Source: Prorocentrum cordatum
Taxonomy: Eukaryota > Sar > Dinophyceae > Prorocentrales > Prorocentraceae
Length of the DNA stretch: 64,000 bases
NCBI GenBank assembly: GCA_963575745.1
Contig: CAUYUJ010015304.1
Coordinates: 121,907 to 185,906, forward strand
Direction: 5' to 3'
The stretch's first letter is position 1. Each line of letters opens with the position of its first letter. The notes beneath the pieces are model-generated. The model was not told the DNA's origin, searched no databases, and was given only the letters and a program-made list of their open reading frames with translations. The position numbers and the translations under genes were made by a program. Positions 9,372 through 19,749 of this stretch are shown here, piece by piece.

Positions 9372-9635
9372 CTAACGCAGGACAAACCACAGAGTGTTCC
9401 ATAGCGTGAGACTCTCGAACTCCACTTCCACATGCACCAGGAATGTGTTGCTGTCGGTTGCGACGGGGAGTGTTCCACGCAGTGGACGTCGATTTGATGG
9501 CACGGACGATGACGCAGGCAGGAACTTACGCATCTGCATGACACGCATACACAAGATGGCGAGGTCAACCGCTTCAGGGGGGAGGTCCAGGAAGCTTGAT
9601 GAGACGGGGCGCGATGAACGCATCCAACCGAACAT
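9372..9635 (-). pseudogene. Possible C-terminal tail of LINE-B
   Basis: An 87-codon open stretch (FLDLPPEAVDLAILCMRVMQ near its start) directly downstream of the LINE-B thumb region. Comparable tails follow the zinc-knuckle region in related LINEs, but the match is loose and it may be unrelated. Confidence 0.3.
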
Positions 9636-9732
9636 AGAGTATCATCTTCACGTTGCGTATGCATCCTACGTATGGCAAATTGGATGCAGAACCATACCTA
9701 CAGACAATACATATTGCAGAAGACAGGGTCTG

Positions 9733-10625
9733 TCAAAAATACGAGCTGAGCCTCCAAGATAAATTGCAGAGGCCGCCATCGATCTCGAGCTCAAACACGC
9801 CCCTCACCGCCGCAGAGGGCTCGGAGCAGATGGCGGCGCGCAACATCGCGGCCCACGCGATCACCTTCAAACTCCCGCATTCGACTGGGAACCCCAGCTC
9901 CAAGGAATCTAGAAAGCGCCTGCGGGGAGGAGGAATGAAGGGGGCGATCTCGCGGGCCACCGGCAGCTCTGCTGTACACTTTCATAGACCGACTTGGCCA
10001 TCAGATTACACTGGGCAATATGGGAGGAGATGGGGGCGCGACATCGGTTGCATGCAACGATGGATCCGATTATCCCGAGCCCTAGCGGCTTGAGTTCGCT
10101 CGCACGGGCGCGGACTTCACTGCCGGCGGCTCTCCAAGCCTGAGCCCTAGCATCTCGTCCGACATGGGCGCCAAGAGCGACCGCCAGATCGGTGACAGCG
10201 AACTCCGCGACATCGACGCCGATCCCCTGGAACATCCTCGCCACCTCCTCCCCCCCATCCCCGTCTTCTTGAATCAAACAAGTTCGAATATCCGATTGCT
10301 CAATACGAGACCAGAGCAGGGCCCGTAGACGAGAAATGCCGCCAGGGCCGGGGAAGCGCCCGAAATACGGTGAGACCGCAACCAACAAATCATCCGCGAA
10401 GGCCAAGGGCACGACAGGCACACAGAGCTGAACCCCCCCGTCGCCCTGGGCAGCGGGTCGAAGCGAAGGCGAACAACGCCGCGCTGAGGGGGCGCCCCTG
10501 ACGCACGCCACGCTGCGCTTCGAAACCAGGGCATAGCCTCGCCGCGAACTGAGTGAGGCAGTGGACCTGCGCTCAGACATCAGAGGCGACGATAGGGGCG
10601 AATGGCCCAAGGGAGAACAATACAT
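9733..10625 (-). pseudogene. LINE-B, RT palm (second half) and thumb
   Basis: Minus-strand continuation of the LINE-B reverse transcriptase. It contains CVRGAPSARRCSPSL in the place of the GVRQGxPLS motif and an intact catalytic box, LAFADDLLVAVSPYFG, near 10400. The C-terminal part (KSVYESVQQSCRWPARSPPS) switches frame to a segment reading MAREIAPFIPPPRRRFLDSL, so one frameshift lies near 9930-9960. In the parent element this would copy element RNA into DNA at the nicked target. Confidence 0.65.
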
Positions 10626-10629
10626 GTCT

Positions 10630-11630
10630 TCAGGTGCGCCGATGATCTAGGTATTCGAAAAGGCCCCGGGCGAATACGCGCAACGCCCGCCCCTGGGCTA
10701 TTCGCCCCCATCGTCGCCGCCGAGACGCAGCACGGAGCGCGCCGCGAACTGCCGCGGCCAACCGGCGCGCCCCCAGCGCGTCAACGAGCCAGAAGATTGA
10801 GATGCACGGGGAGGCCGCCGCCAGGTCGAAGGTCGCACCTCCACGACTGCCTCCCCGACAGAGAACCCCCCGAGACGCCGCGGACCCCTCAAACTCCAAA
10901 ACGAGCGTCGTTTACCACGCCCCCGCCCACCCGATGAACCCACGCCGACACGGGCGAAGTTTTTTACGCACCGCGCGTTTCAACGGGGAGGCAACGCGAG
11001 AGGCCACGCATTTTTTTGTCGGCACTGCTGAAGGCCAATGGGCGGGCTTACTCCGGGCATTTTCGGCCACTTCTCGGGAGCATCGCCCTTCGGCAGGAAG
11101 ACAAGGCAACTGGGATCTATCAAAGCGCCATTCCGCATTTCCACGCCGAGTAGGGGGGCCCACTGGGCCCACTGGGCATGTCTAAACTTATCTGGGCTGA
11201 TGGCCCATGGGTACCTGTGGCGGTCTCTAGCGGCGCACTGGCAGCCATCTAGCTCCAGCCGGGGGATTGACTCCAGATACTTCCGAGCGCGCGCGCTGGC
11301 AGATTTCTCGAGATTGAAATACAGAAGACCAGGAACGAGCAAGCGCGCGCGTTCTTCAGGCACTCGATGCGCATGTCCGTTCTGGTCAACGATGGCAGAG
11401 AGCAGCACCTGCCTCTTCGAGGCCCGCCATGTTTCACTCGGCCGCGGCACTCTTTCGCCATGAATTCCTTCCAGAGCAGGGGGCAATTCACTGCCCGGCA
11501 CGTTCGTTTCATACTCATCCAAAACTTCACGCATCTGACGACTTAGTAGATTGAAATCCAAGCAGATCGTCCCACCTGTCGTGGACGACGGAATAGAACT
11601 GGTCAAACTCCTGATAAGCCTGGACAACAT
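10630..11630 (-). pseudogene. LINE-B, RT fingers and motif A
   Basis: Reads VFLPKGDAPEKWPKMPGVSP (entry to the RT fingers), then in another frame RAVRKKLRPCRRGFIG, then ATFDLAAASPCISIFWLVDA, in which Asp of FDLAAA is the first catalytic carboxylate. At least two frameshifts separate these blocks. Upstream is the endonuclease part, downstream the FADD box at about 10400, so domain order is that of an APE-type LINE. Confidence 0.65.
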
Positions 11631-11870
11631 TCCTGCTGACTTCTACTAACGCATCCCTGGAAGCTCTTAGCAGTCCTGTGCAGCACGACACTGTCTCCGA
11701 CGCCGGGCGATCACTTCATCGACGGAACCCATCTTGGATTTCCGAGACACTATGAAGGGAATTCTGGTCGAGAACTTTTGGGCATGAGACCTGGTCCACG
11801 ACCTACTGGAACCTGCGATGCTTAGCAACACTCTGCGGAAACTTAAGTATATCCAGAATCGCGTAGAGGG

Positions 11871-12684
11871 CTAGGAAAGTCGGGGCATGGTCGGACAGAT
11901 TTCTGAAAGTCTGAATAACAAGTCATAAAACAATACTGGATTGAGAATGGAGGTGAAAGTCGGCGGTCCGCATATTCGCGCAGATTTGGTCGATCCGCGA
12001 CAGCGCCACCGTCGCATCAGCCTCTCGCCGGTAGGTGTCGGTAGGTTAGGCGAACTCAGGAAAACTCGGAAACCTCTGGTGGGGGGGGGCAAGACTCAGA
12101 CGGCAATTCCCCACGCGCTCGACGCCATCGTGGGTCCGCAAGCGGGGTTCCCCTACGTCAGCTAAGTTGAAATCGCCAATCAAGACGATGGTGCGCGACG
12201 AAAGCGGGAGCGAGTAGCGCTTCCATGTCGTCCAATGTTGTCCATTTGCTGCGCCACCTTAGCTTCTGGGACACCTGGAAAAAATGAACGCGGAATACTC
12301 GTAGACACTGAGATTCAGAAATGAGGGGGATGCGATGGAGACGGCCAGGAACGAGCACGCGATGCACAGCGCACGTGTGTGTATCGTTGCTCCAACTTCT
12401 TGGGAGCTCTCAAAATAACTCCGCATGCCCCCGCAGCAGAGCGAAAATACCCAAAATGAGGATCCGATGTGACTTCCGTCCGACGAGTCACCAGATCGTC
12501 CGGGCACGCATGCGTCTCCTGAAAAGCGGAGACTCCAGATTGGGAGAGAAGCCCCTTGGCACACGCATACGCGCACGCCTGTGTCCTGTGATCCCCCCCA
12601 AGCACCGCATAGAGCACGCCAATTCCACGTGACAACCCCCAAGCGGGGGCTAGGAAAACATGGCAGAGTGCGCTCACCGATCAC
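11871..12684 (-). pseudogene. LINE-B, apurinic-type endonuclease domain (broken)
   Basis: Short islands in different minus-strand frames give the endonuclease signature: GVVTWNWRALC (N-terminal Asn motif) near 12640, VSAFQETHACPDDLV (the catalytic Glu motif) near 12520, IVLIGDFNLAD near 12170-12200 (the GDFN motif), and LSRIDQICANMRTADF near 11950-12000 (the SRIDxI motif). The domain would nick target DNA for target-primed reverse transcription. Several indels make it non-functional. Confidence 0.65.
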
Positions 12685-13465
12685 AGAGGATCCTGAAGAC
12701 GAAGAGGAAGAGATGGAGCTTCCGCCTATAGATCACCCGGTCGACAGAGCATACGGCCTTCCGGAAGAGGCCTTTCAATACCCACAGGAGGAGGAAGAAG
12801 AGGTAGAGGAAGAGCGAAGCTTCTTGGATGCCGATCTTCTCTTCGGTCGCACCGATGTGGTTACATCCTAGGTATCCGCCCAGCTTGCGGCTTTCCACCT
12901 CAGCATTGTTCAGCACGTTCTGAATATGTTTGAGAATGATGCTCCATTGGCTCAGCTTGGATTGCTCAGGTTCGAATGTGAACACTTCAACTCCGTCCAC
13001 GAAGCGATCTGTTCTTGTATATACGAATTCACACATATCCTCGTCGTTGCTCACCTGCACTACACGGTCGTCTCCGCTCACACCCAATATGCAAGATGAG
13101 TTCCACCTATGAAATGTAGGCGAGCAGATCCTTGATGCCTGTGTACACGATCAGAGAAGCCCGTCGTCGATTCCGAACATCGATCGGGAGATCCTCGCGA
13201 GCACGAAGTGGGTGCTTGGTGTTGTCCCTCAGGACTGTCCACGTGCACAGTGCCCTGTTGAACTGGTCTTGGAAGGCGGCCGCAGCCGCCTGTCTGGAAT
13301 ATGACTTTGTAGTTGATCCCCAACACGATGGAAAGTTTCCTCTGCACCATTCACCAAATACTGCTGTATAGATGACCCTTGTGTCCTCGAAGTGTTTCTC
13401 GAGAAATTCGCGAGAAGCGGCCTACGAAAACCTACAATGAACTTCGTCCCATTCAACTCGTCCAC
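12685..13465 (-). pseudogene. LINE-B, ORF1-like C-terminal part (broken)
   Basis: Islands include TKFIVGFRRPLLANF near 13430, PIDVRNRRRASLIVYTG near 13140-13190 and SGDDRVVQVSNDEDM near 13080. The PIDVRNRRR block parallels PIRVRGDTPRDVREVHR in the equivalent position of LINE-C, so the two elements share a protein between ORF1 and the endonuclease. The fold is not recognised; an RNA-binding ORF1 domain is a reasonable guess. Confidence 0.45.
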
Positions 13466-13493
13466 TATGCCTACGCGCCTGAAGTTGCTGCCA

Positions 13494-13934
13494 TCAATAG
13501 TCCCCCCTTCGGAACGAGCCTGTGTAACTTGAGCTGCCAGAACCAGAACCGACCGATCTCGCGGTCGTAGATGTCTCTCTTGCAGTCTGCGTTTGAAGCT
13601 GCTTGATGGTGCTGGCCTGTTTGTTCAACCTCTCACGTTTCGATTCCATCTCCGTCTGGAGCTCCCCGATCTTGGCGTTGGCCTCCTCGTGTGCCGTCGC
13701 CATCTCGAGATAGAGCTTGCCGAGAATCGCATCCAACGCAGCGGCGATGCTTTCCTGGAGCTGGCCCATGGGCGCATTCACCACATTTTGCAGCTCAGCA
13801 AGAAGCCCCGAGTTGTTGCCTCCCGCCATCGCGAGCGAGCTCCGCTCCCGAACCGAATTGGCCAAGCCCAGTGCGCCCCTGGGCAGCGGGATGCACCTCG
13901 CACGTGGGGTTTGGACCGAGGTTGGGTAGTACAT
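13494..13934 (-). CDS. LINE-B ORF1-like coiled-coil protein
   Basis: Open from MYYPTSVQTPRARCIPLP; an alternative start is MAGGNNSGLLAELQ at 13829. The open frame extends upstream to 13970 through the SL relict, which is not expected to be coding. Residues about 36-125 from the second Met are a heptad-rich coiled coil (LQESIAAALDAILGKLYLEM, KIGELQTEMESKRERLNKQA), followed by a Gly/Ser-rich tail. Coiled coils with no enzymatic motif are typical of LINE ORF1 products that multimerise on element RNA. LINE-C has a similar coiled-coil ORF1 in the same place. Confidence 0.5.
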   Translation of the reverse strand: MYYPTSVQTPRARCIPLPRGALGLANSVRERSSLAMAGGNNSGLLAELQNVVNAPMGQLQESIAAALDAILGKLYLEMATAHEEANAKIGELQTEMESKRERLNKQASTIKQLQTQTARETSTTARSVGSGSGSSSYTGSFRRGDY

Positions 13935-13944
13935 GAGCAGGCCC

Positions 13945-13980
13945 CTTGAGCCAAAATGGATTGAGCTCAAAAGGCTACAG
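13945..13980 (-). other. Tandem relict spliced leaders at the LINE-B 5' end
   Basis: In mRNA orientation, a degraded full SL (13960-13980, about 16 of 21 positions) is followed immediately by CCATTTTGGCTCAAG (13945-13959), a perfect 15-nt 3' part of the SL. The 15-nt form is expected when a new SL is spliced onto the AG inside GTAG of an older SL, so it records a second round of trans-splicing and reinsertion. Confidence 0.85.
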
Positions 13981-13989
13981 TGCCGCTTT

Positions 13990-14342
13990 TAATACATGCT
14001 CCGCGTGCGGATCTTATATTTAACATAAAGGGATCGAGCATTAAAAACAACGAGGAGTTCATGCATAAAGTTCTTCATAAATTAATAATGTATTAGAATC
14101 CTATAGTTTTAAAAATCCCACTATTAAAACCTGCCCTGTACGGAGAAGGAGGAGGAGGGGCCAAGGCAGCGCCGGTGGCCCGGGCTGGGAGCGGCTGTGC
14201 AGGGGCGCCGCCGCCGCCGAAGCCGCCGCCGACGCCCGCCGCCAGCGCCGACACCGATGCCGACGACGCGGGGCCAGAATACGCCAATGCCGACGACGCG
14301 CGATAGTGGAACGATAGACTGCCAAGTGCTGTCTGCTCCTCG
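13990..14342. other. AT-rich island then GC-rich spacer
   Basis: About 13985-14130 is strikingly AT-rich for this window (TTAATAATGTATTAG, TTTTAAAAATCCC), directly upstream of LINE-B in transcription direction. From 14131 it returns to GC-rich CCGCCG repeats. No gene seen. Confidence 0.5.
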
Positions 14343-14350
14343 GGATAATC

Positions 14351-14382
<32 letters not shown>

Positions 14383-14402
14383 CGAGAGAGAGAGGGAAAG
14401 AA

Positions 14403-14433
<31 letters not shown>

Positions 14434-14492
14434 GAGACAGAGACGGAGACAGAGACAGAAAAAGAGAAAGAGAGAGAGAGAGAGAGATCGCA
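14343..14492 (+). repeat. TA then GA dinucleotide microsatellite
   Basis: TATATATA runs into about 130 bp of GA with GC/GG interruptions. Confidence 0.95.
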
Positions 14493-14699
14493 AGCACGCG
14501 AGTCCCACCAGCCCTTTAGGGCGTGAGTGGCTTAGAGCTTTTCTTTTTGCTTCTTCTGATTACTAACCATATACTTAATATGATTAGTATTGTTATTCGT
14601 CTTCTTCTTCTTCCGATACCCATCTTCAAATTGGGAGAAGGGTTCATCATTGTTCCCTATCAGTATACATCCCCTCCCCCAGGCTCCCTTTTTTGATCG

Positions 14700-14995
14700 A
14701 TCACCCCCTAGGTGCCCCCAAGATGGCCCCCGAGGCTCCCAAGAGGGCCCCAAGAGGGCCTCAAGAGGCGCCCAGGAGGCCGCAAGAGGCCACCAAGGGG
14801 GCCCAAAGATGCCCCCAAGAGGTTCCCAAGAGACCCCCAAGAGGCCCCAAGAGGCCCCCCCGAGGCACCCGAACGCTTCACGAGGCCCCCGGGGCCGCCA
14901 AGAGGCCCCAAGACGCCCCAACTGGCCTGCAAGAATCTTTCGCGAAACATCCGAAAACACTCCAAGAAGCATCCAAGAGGCCTCTGGACTAACTA
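14700..14995 (+). repeat. Minisatellite, CCCCAAGAGGCC-type 12-mer
   Basis: About 25 imperfect copies of a 12-bp unit such as CCCCAAGAGGCC. Its minus-strand translation gives LLGASWGPLG repeats, an artefact. The same family reappears at 46075-46690. Confidence 0.85.
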
Positions 14996-14999
14996 TTTG

Positions 15000-15305
15000 C
15001 CACCCTCCTCCTCCTCTTCCTCCTCCTGCTCCTCCTCTTTCTCTTTCCTCCTCCTCCTCCTCCTCCTCCTCCTCCTCCTCCTCCTCCTCCTCCTCCTCCT
15101 CCTCCTCCTCCTCCTCCTCCTCCTCCTCCTCCTCTTCCGCCTGTTCCTCCTCCTCCTCCTCCTCCTCTTCATCCTGCTCCTCCTTTTCCTCGTCATCTTC
15201 ATCCTCCTCCTCTTCTTCCTCATCCGCCTCATCATCCTCCTCCTCCATCCTCAATTTTCCCTCCTCCCTCCTCCCCCCTATCCGTCCTCCTCCTCCTCCT
15301 CCTCA
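15000..15305 (+). repeat. TCC/CTC microsatellite
   Basis: Long polypyrimidine triplet tract with scattered TTC, TGC and CAT units. Confidence 0.95.
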
Positions 15306-15493
15306 TCATCATTAGAACCCAAAAAAGCTCGAATAACCAAAACAGCATTCTTGGATCATAAACCCATGTGATAGAACAAGACAGTCCCAGCCAGACATGT
15401 TCTAAGAACATTTCGTGGAAACCACAGAAGATCATCAAAACATTATTTGGTAGGCCTATAGGCGAGCCAAGACGCTTCGCCACTGCTTGGCAT

Positions 15494-15562
15494 TCCTCCT
15501 CCTCCTCCTCCTCCTCCTCCTCATCATCATCATCGTCATCATCATCATCCTCCAGTTCCTCC
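15494..15562 (+). repeat. CTC then CAT microsatellite
   Basis: About 12 CTC followed by about 10 CAT triplets. Confidence 0.9.
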
Positions 15563-15739
15563 TCTGTCCTCCGGCTCTTCGGGTACGGCGGCTTCCAAAC
15601 TTTCTTTCAGCGCGCGTTCCCCCGCATGACTGGGCAATTCGCCTGGGCTTCGTTTCTGGACGGGTTGGTGGGGTCACGCGAAGCATGTAGGATGTAGAAC
15701 CAGCAACACTAGGATTGACCAACGTGGACCCTAACATTG

Positions 15740-15946
15740 AAATGTTGCACATGGATGTGTAGGCTACGCAGCGTGATCGATCAGGTGTGAAAAGTGTGGT
15801 GCGACCCGTGATGTGTAAGCTCGGTGGCGGGAACATTTATATATGTGTATATACATATGTATAAATACATGCATGCATACATACATAAATACATGCATGC
15901 TTGCATACATATATACATACATACATACATACATACATACATACAT

Positions 15947-15993
<47 letters not shown>

Positions 15994-16460
15994 TCCATGC
16001 ATGCATGCATGCATGCATGCATGCATGAATACATACATACATACATACATACATACATACATACATACATACATACATACATACATACATACATACATAC
16101 ATACATACATACATACATGCATACACACATACATGCATACATACGTACATCCGTACGTACATACCTTGAAAAGGGCGCACTATGTATGGTGTGAGCTGTG
16201 TGGTGCAAGCTAGGTTGCGAAATGGATGTGGTGCAAAACGCGTCGTATGAGTCATGCACTGAAATACCTGCGGTGTAAAATACGTGACGTGAGCTACGTG
16301 GGGGGCAAACAACGCGGTGCAATCGACGTAGCACAATCGGTGCAGTGCAGTACATATGGTGAGAGATATGTGGTGTATGTTATGTGGTACTTTGTACATA
16401 AATATATGGCGTGAGTTATGATATGTGAGCTGCACGGCGCACGTTAGGTAGCACGTTCGA
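15740..16460 (+). repeat. Degenerate GTGGTGTGAGCTA minisatellite
   Basis: Imperfect ~20-25-bp units built on (T/A)GTGGTG(T/C)(G/A)AGCTA(C/T)GTGG on both sides of a tetranucleotide tract; isolated units also occur near 17850-17885. Confidence 0.55.
15838..16170 (+). repeat. ACAT / ACAG / GCAT tetranucleotide microsatellite
   Basis: Ordered blocks: ACAT, then about ten ACAG (15945-15990), then GCAT (about 15995-16030), then about 25 ACAT. All frames are open because the unit is 4 bp; the resulting proteins are artefacts. Confidence 0.95.
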
Positions 16461-16499
16461 TTAGGCATGAGCTCGTGCTTCCATCTTCCCACAAACACC

Positions 16500-17743
16500 C
16501 TATCTGAGTCTCGAGAGCAGGCAGTAGGCTCCCTCGGGAGCCCAGGCAGATTGTCAATAAAAACACAATGCAAATGCCACGCACGGAGGCCGTCTCGCAC
16601 GCCAGACTGAAGCGGCGCTCCCTCTGCTGGGGCGAGCGGCCGCAGGGCTTACCGGCCGCATGCTCCGCCCTTGACGTCCGCCGCGAAGTCCCCGAAGGCC
16701 ATCGCCACGTCCTCGGGCCTGCCTTTGGCCTTGCCACCCCGCGCATCGGCGTCGAGGCGTATGACCGCGGCCTTCGAGCCCGAGCTGTGCACTCGGCCAG
16801 CGCACCCAACAATAGGACCCGCCACCGCCCGCACACTCGCGCCCAGCGGGGGAGGAGGAGGAGGAGGAGGAGGAGGAGGAGGAGGAGGAGGAGGAGGAGG
16901 AAGACGAGGAGGAGCAGCAGCTCCGCCAGCCAGAGGCACCGCGGCGCTTCGACCAGCTCCGCCGCGGCATCGCCGTCCGCCGCCTCGGCGCCCCCCCCCC
17001 CCCTCGCCGAGCCAATCGGAGCTCCAGGCGGCTCATGGGTAGGGGGCGCCCGCGCCCCAGCAGCCGCCCCGCCAGCTCCGCGAACCCATTCCGCCGCCGC
17101 CGAAGGGCTCCCGCCTCCAACTCCGCCGCGGCCGGCGCGTCAAGGCGCCCGCCCGCCCGTCGGACTCGAGGTCCGACCATGCCCACGTCTGGCGCCTCGG
17201 GCGCCGCCCCAGCCGACTGCACGAGCACCAGGCCCGCACGCACGACCTCGGCAAGCCCCAGCAGCGCCAGCCGCCGCAGTGGCAGGGGAGCCCCCCGCCG
17301 CCTCGCCGAACACCTCGTCGTCCATGTTCCATGCTGTCGTCATCGTCTGGGCGTGCAGCTCCAGCACACGCCGCGCTATAAGGCCGACGGCCATCACCTG
17401 CAGCTCCGGCCTCCGCACGCCCAGCCTGACGCGCCTCCGCCAGGCGCTGGCGCCGGCGCCAGCGCCGCTCCGCCTTCGCCCCCGCGGCGGCCCCAGGATC
17501 TCGAACACGAGCTTCTCGGCCAGCCTCGGCAGCTCCAGCGTCCGCAAGCGGCTCCGGACGCGGCGCCGTAGCACGCAAAGCTACAGACACTGCGGCTCGC
17601 GCCACCGCGGCCACCGTGCGCCGCGGCGCCTTGGCCTCCATCGCCGCACGAACTGCGGCCGCTACGAGTGCGGCCCCGCCCACGCCAGCCATCGCTCCTC
17701 TGGCACCACGCGCACCACCCATCACGCGGATGCGGACGGCCAA
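16500..17743 (-). pseudogene. Retroposed gene with stacked SL relicts, product unknown
   Basis: Downstream of three SL relicts the first minus-strand ATG reads MAVRIRVMGGARGARGAMAG. A more protein-like stretch in a second frame reads LAEKLVFEILGPP and QVMAVGLIARRVLELHAQTM (about 17330-17560), and a third, near 16650-16800, reads AGRVHSSGSKAAVIRLDADA. A GGA tract (16850-16915) lies between them. At least two frameshifts make it a decayed copy. It is Ala/Arg/Gly-rich and I recognise no family. The SL tag is the main reason to call it a former gene. Confidence 0.4.
16850..16915 (+). repeat. GGA microsatellite within the retroposed gene
   Basis: About 18 GGA triplets. Confidence 0.9.
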
Positions 17744-17761
17744 GGGGAAGGCATGCGAACG

Positions 17762-17811
17762 CTGGAACCAAAATGGCTTGAGTCCACGTTGCTCGAGAGA
17801 AATGGCTACGG
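17762..17811 (-). other. Triple stacked spliced-leader relict
   Basis: In mRNA orientation: an outer SL-like segment (17792-17811; 17 of 20 positions, containing CCGTAGCCATTT), then a 15-nt segment ending CTCAAG (17777-17791, strongly degraded, 10/15), then CCATTTTGGTTCCAG (17762-17776, 13/15 to the SL 3' part). The 15+15 register is what two successive splicings onto the SL's own internal AG would leave. Confidence 0.7.
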
Positions 17812-17884
17812 TCGAGTTGGTAACTACGAGCTACTAGCTGCCAGCTGTGTGGTGCACTCGACGTGGCGTGAGCTATGTAACTAG

Positions 17885-18445
17885 TGTATGCACACGGCGC
17901 CCACGAGGCGCCCAAGGGCGGCAACGGGGCGAGACCTCGCCGAACCCGCCCAGCGCACGGGGCGGCCACGAGGCGGCACCGGGCGCCACCGTGGCGAAGT
18001 CTCGCTGCACCCGCCCAGCGCACGAGGCGGCCACGAGGCGGCCACGGGGCGGCAACGTGGCGGAACCTCCCCAAGGCCCACGCAACGCACGGGGCGGCCA
18101 GAAGGTGGCCACGGGCGGAAGCCTCGCCAGACCCACCCAGCGCACGAGGCGGCCAGAAGGTGTCCACGGGCGGCAACGTGGTGAAGCCTCGCCGGATCCA
18201 CCCGGCGCACGAGGCGGTCACGAGGCGGCAACGGGCGGCAGCGTGTCGAAACCTCGCTAGGTCCACCCAGCGCACGAGGCGGCAACACACCGAATCTTCG
18301 CTTGATCCACCCAGCGTACGAGGTGGCCACAAGGCGACAACAGGCGGCAACGTTGCGAAACCTCGCTGGACTCACTTAGTGCACGAGGCGGCCACGAGGC
18401 GACCACGGGCGTCAACGCGAAAAATCCTCGCTGGACCCACCCTAT
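17885..18445 (+). repeat. Minisatellite, ~57-67-bp unit, 8 copies
   Basis: Units contain CACCCAGCGCACGAGGCGGC, GGCAACGTGG and GAAACCTCGCTGGA. The CGCACGAGG block recurs at about 17951, 18016, 18082, 18139, 18204, 18269, 18311 and 18378. Confidence 0.85.
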
Positions 18446-18554
18446 TCTCTAGTGGGACGAGTGAGGACCCCTAATATCTAGCAGGGAACAACACACAAAA
18501 ACAAATCAACAAAAATGACGTCGTCGTCGCCGCCGCCCCCTCCCCAGGCGTGGC

Positions 18555-18623
18555 CCATGAAGACGTCGGCGGCCAGCGCCACTCCCATGAAGCACCACCC
18601 CAGGCCCATCAGGTAGAGGAATC
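18555..18623 (-). CDS. Probable exon of a Na+/Ca2+ exchanger-type antiporter
   Basis: On the minus strand this 69-nt stretch encodes FLYLMGLGWCFMGVALAADV followed by FM, closely resembling the first transmembrane helix of NCX/Calx-type cation exchangers, where a helix ending in (A/D)D-x-FM precedes the exchanger repeats. It is bounded by CCGCAG before GATTCC (acceptor AG then G) and ATGG followed by GC, a GC-AG intron end used by dinoflagellates. Both junctions would be phase 1. No other exchanger exon was recognised nearby; the flanks are GGA repeat and low-complexity DNA, so it may be an isolated or dead exon. Confidence 0.4.
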
Positions 18624-18683
18624 CTGCGGCCCGCAGGGGAGAGAACGAGGAGGCCCCATGGCTTCCTGTCCCTCGAGGCGTAG

Positions 18684-18782
18684 GTGGAGGAGGAGGAGGA
18701 GGAGGAGGAGGAGGGGGGGAGGGGAGAGGAGGAGGAGGAGGAGGAGGAGGAGGAGGAGGAGGAGGAGGAGGAGGAGGATCAG
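18684..18782 (+). repeat. GGA microsatellite
   Basis: Polypurine triplet tract with one GGGGGGAGGG break. Confidence 0.95.
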
Positions 18783-18954
18783 AGATTCGAAGGTCGAGGA
18801 TCGAAGGTCGAGAATCGAGCCTTGAGCAAGTTTTCGGTCTTTTTGGAGCCTCTGGGAGACTTCTCCACGCCATTGCCGGATTCCCCATCGACATGCTGAA
18901 CAGAACGCACCCCGGGGGGGGGTCCAGGGCCGATTCTGAATGACGGGGGAAAAC

Positions 18955-19135
18955 ACGCGGAGGGAGAGGAGAAGGGAGGAGGGGGAGAGGGAGGAGGGGG
19001 AGAGGGAGGAGGGGTAGGGGGAGGGGAGGGGGAGGGGAGAGAGAGGAGAGAGGGAGAAGGGAGGAGAAGGGAAGAGGGGGGGGGAGGAGGAGAGTGGGAG
19101 GAGGGGGAAGGGGGGGGGAGGAGGCAAGCTAGGTG
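18955..19135 (+). repeat. Irregular GGAGG polypurine tract with conserved right flank
   Basis: Strand-asymmetric purine tract of GGAGGGGGAGA-like units. Its right flank (CAAGCTA then GTGCGCTC, about 19122-19165) recurs after the polypurine tract at 22635-22870, so tract plus flank may be one dispersed repeat. Confidence 0.7.
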
Positions 19136-19444
19136 CGCTCGCGTCATATCTGACGTCCTCCCTCTATCCCCCATCCCTGACCATGGCGTAGACATCCTCT
19201 CTACTCGCATACTCGCATAATCGGACGTCGCAGCATGGCATAGCATCACACGACATAGCATGGTGTGGAAGATCAACACGTAGCATGACATAGCATGACG
19301 TGGCGACGCCCAAAAGTGGGGGGGGCTTCTGCGGCCCAAAGAGCAACGAATCGGCACCGAATGTGGAATCACTTCCGATGGTTTTTCGGCAGGCCATTTT
19401 CCAGATTTTTGGGCCTGTTTGGAAGGACCGATAATAATGACGCC

Positions 19445-19625
19445 AGCGCTGCAGCGGAAGCACGATTCGGGACGAGCGGAAGCGCGGAAATGAAGCCAGC
19501 GCTGCGGCGGGAGCACGATTCGGGACGAGCTGAAGCGCGGAAATAAAACAAGCGCTGCAGCGGGAGCACGATTCGGAACGAGCGGATGCCCGAAAATGAG
19601 GCCAGCGCTTCAGCGGGAACAACAT
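19445..19625 (+). repeat. Tandem repeat, 53-bp unit, about 3.3 copies
   Basis: GCACGATTCGGGACGAGC recurs at about 19460, 19513 and 19566, with GCCAGCGCTGCAGCGG between. Confidence 0.9.
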
Positions 19626-19749
19626 GTTAAACCCAAGTCCTGGGAATCCGGTGTGTATAAAACAATACGCGGAAGGGGGGCCGGATATTTTCCGGACGTC
19701 ATCAGAGGAGAGAAGAAAATACTTTTCATCTTGTGAAAATGTAAAACGG

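Noticed and set aside
15764-16600. 278-codon minus frame with MYVCMYVC repeats
   Set aside because: A 4-bp repeat without stops gives open frames in every phase; nothing conserved.
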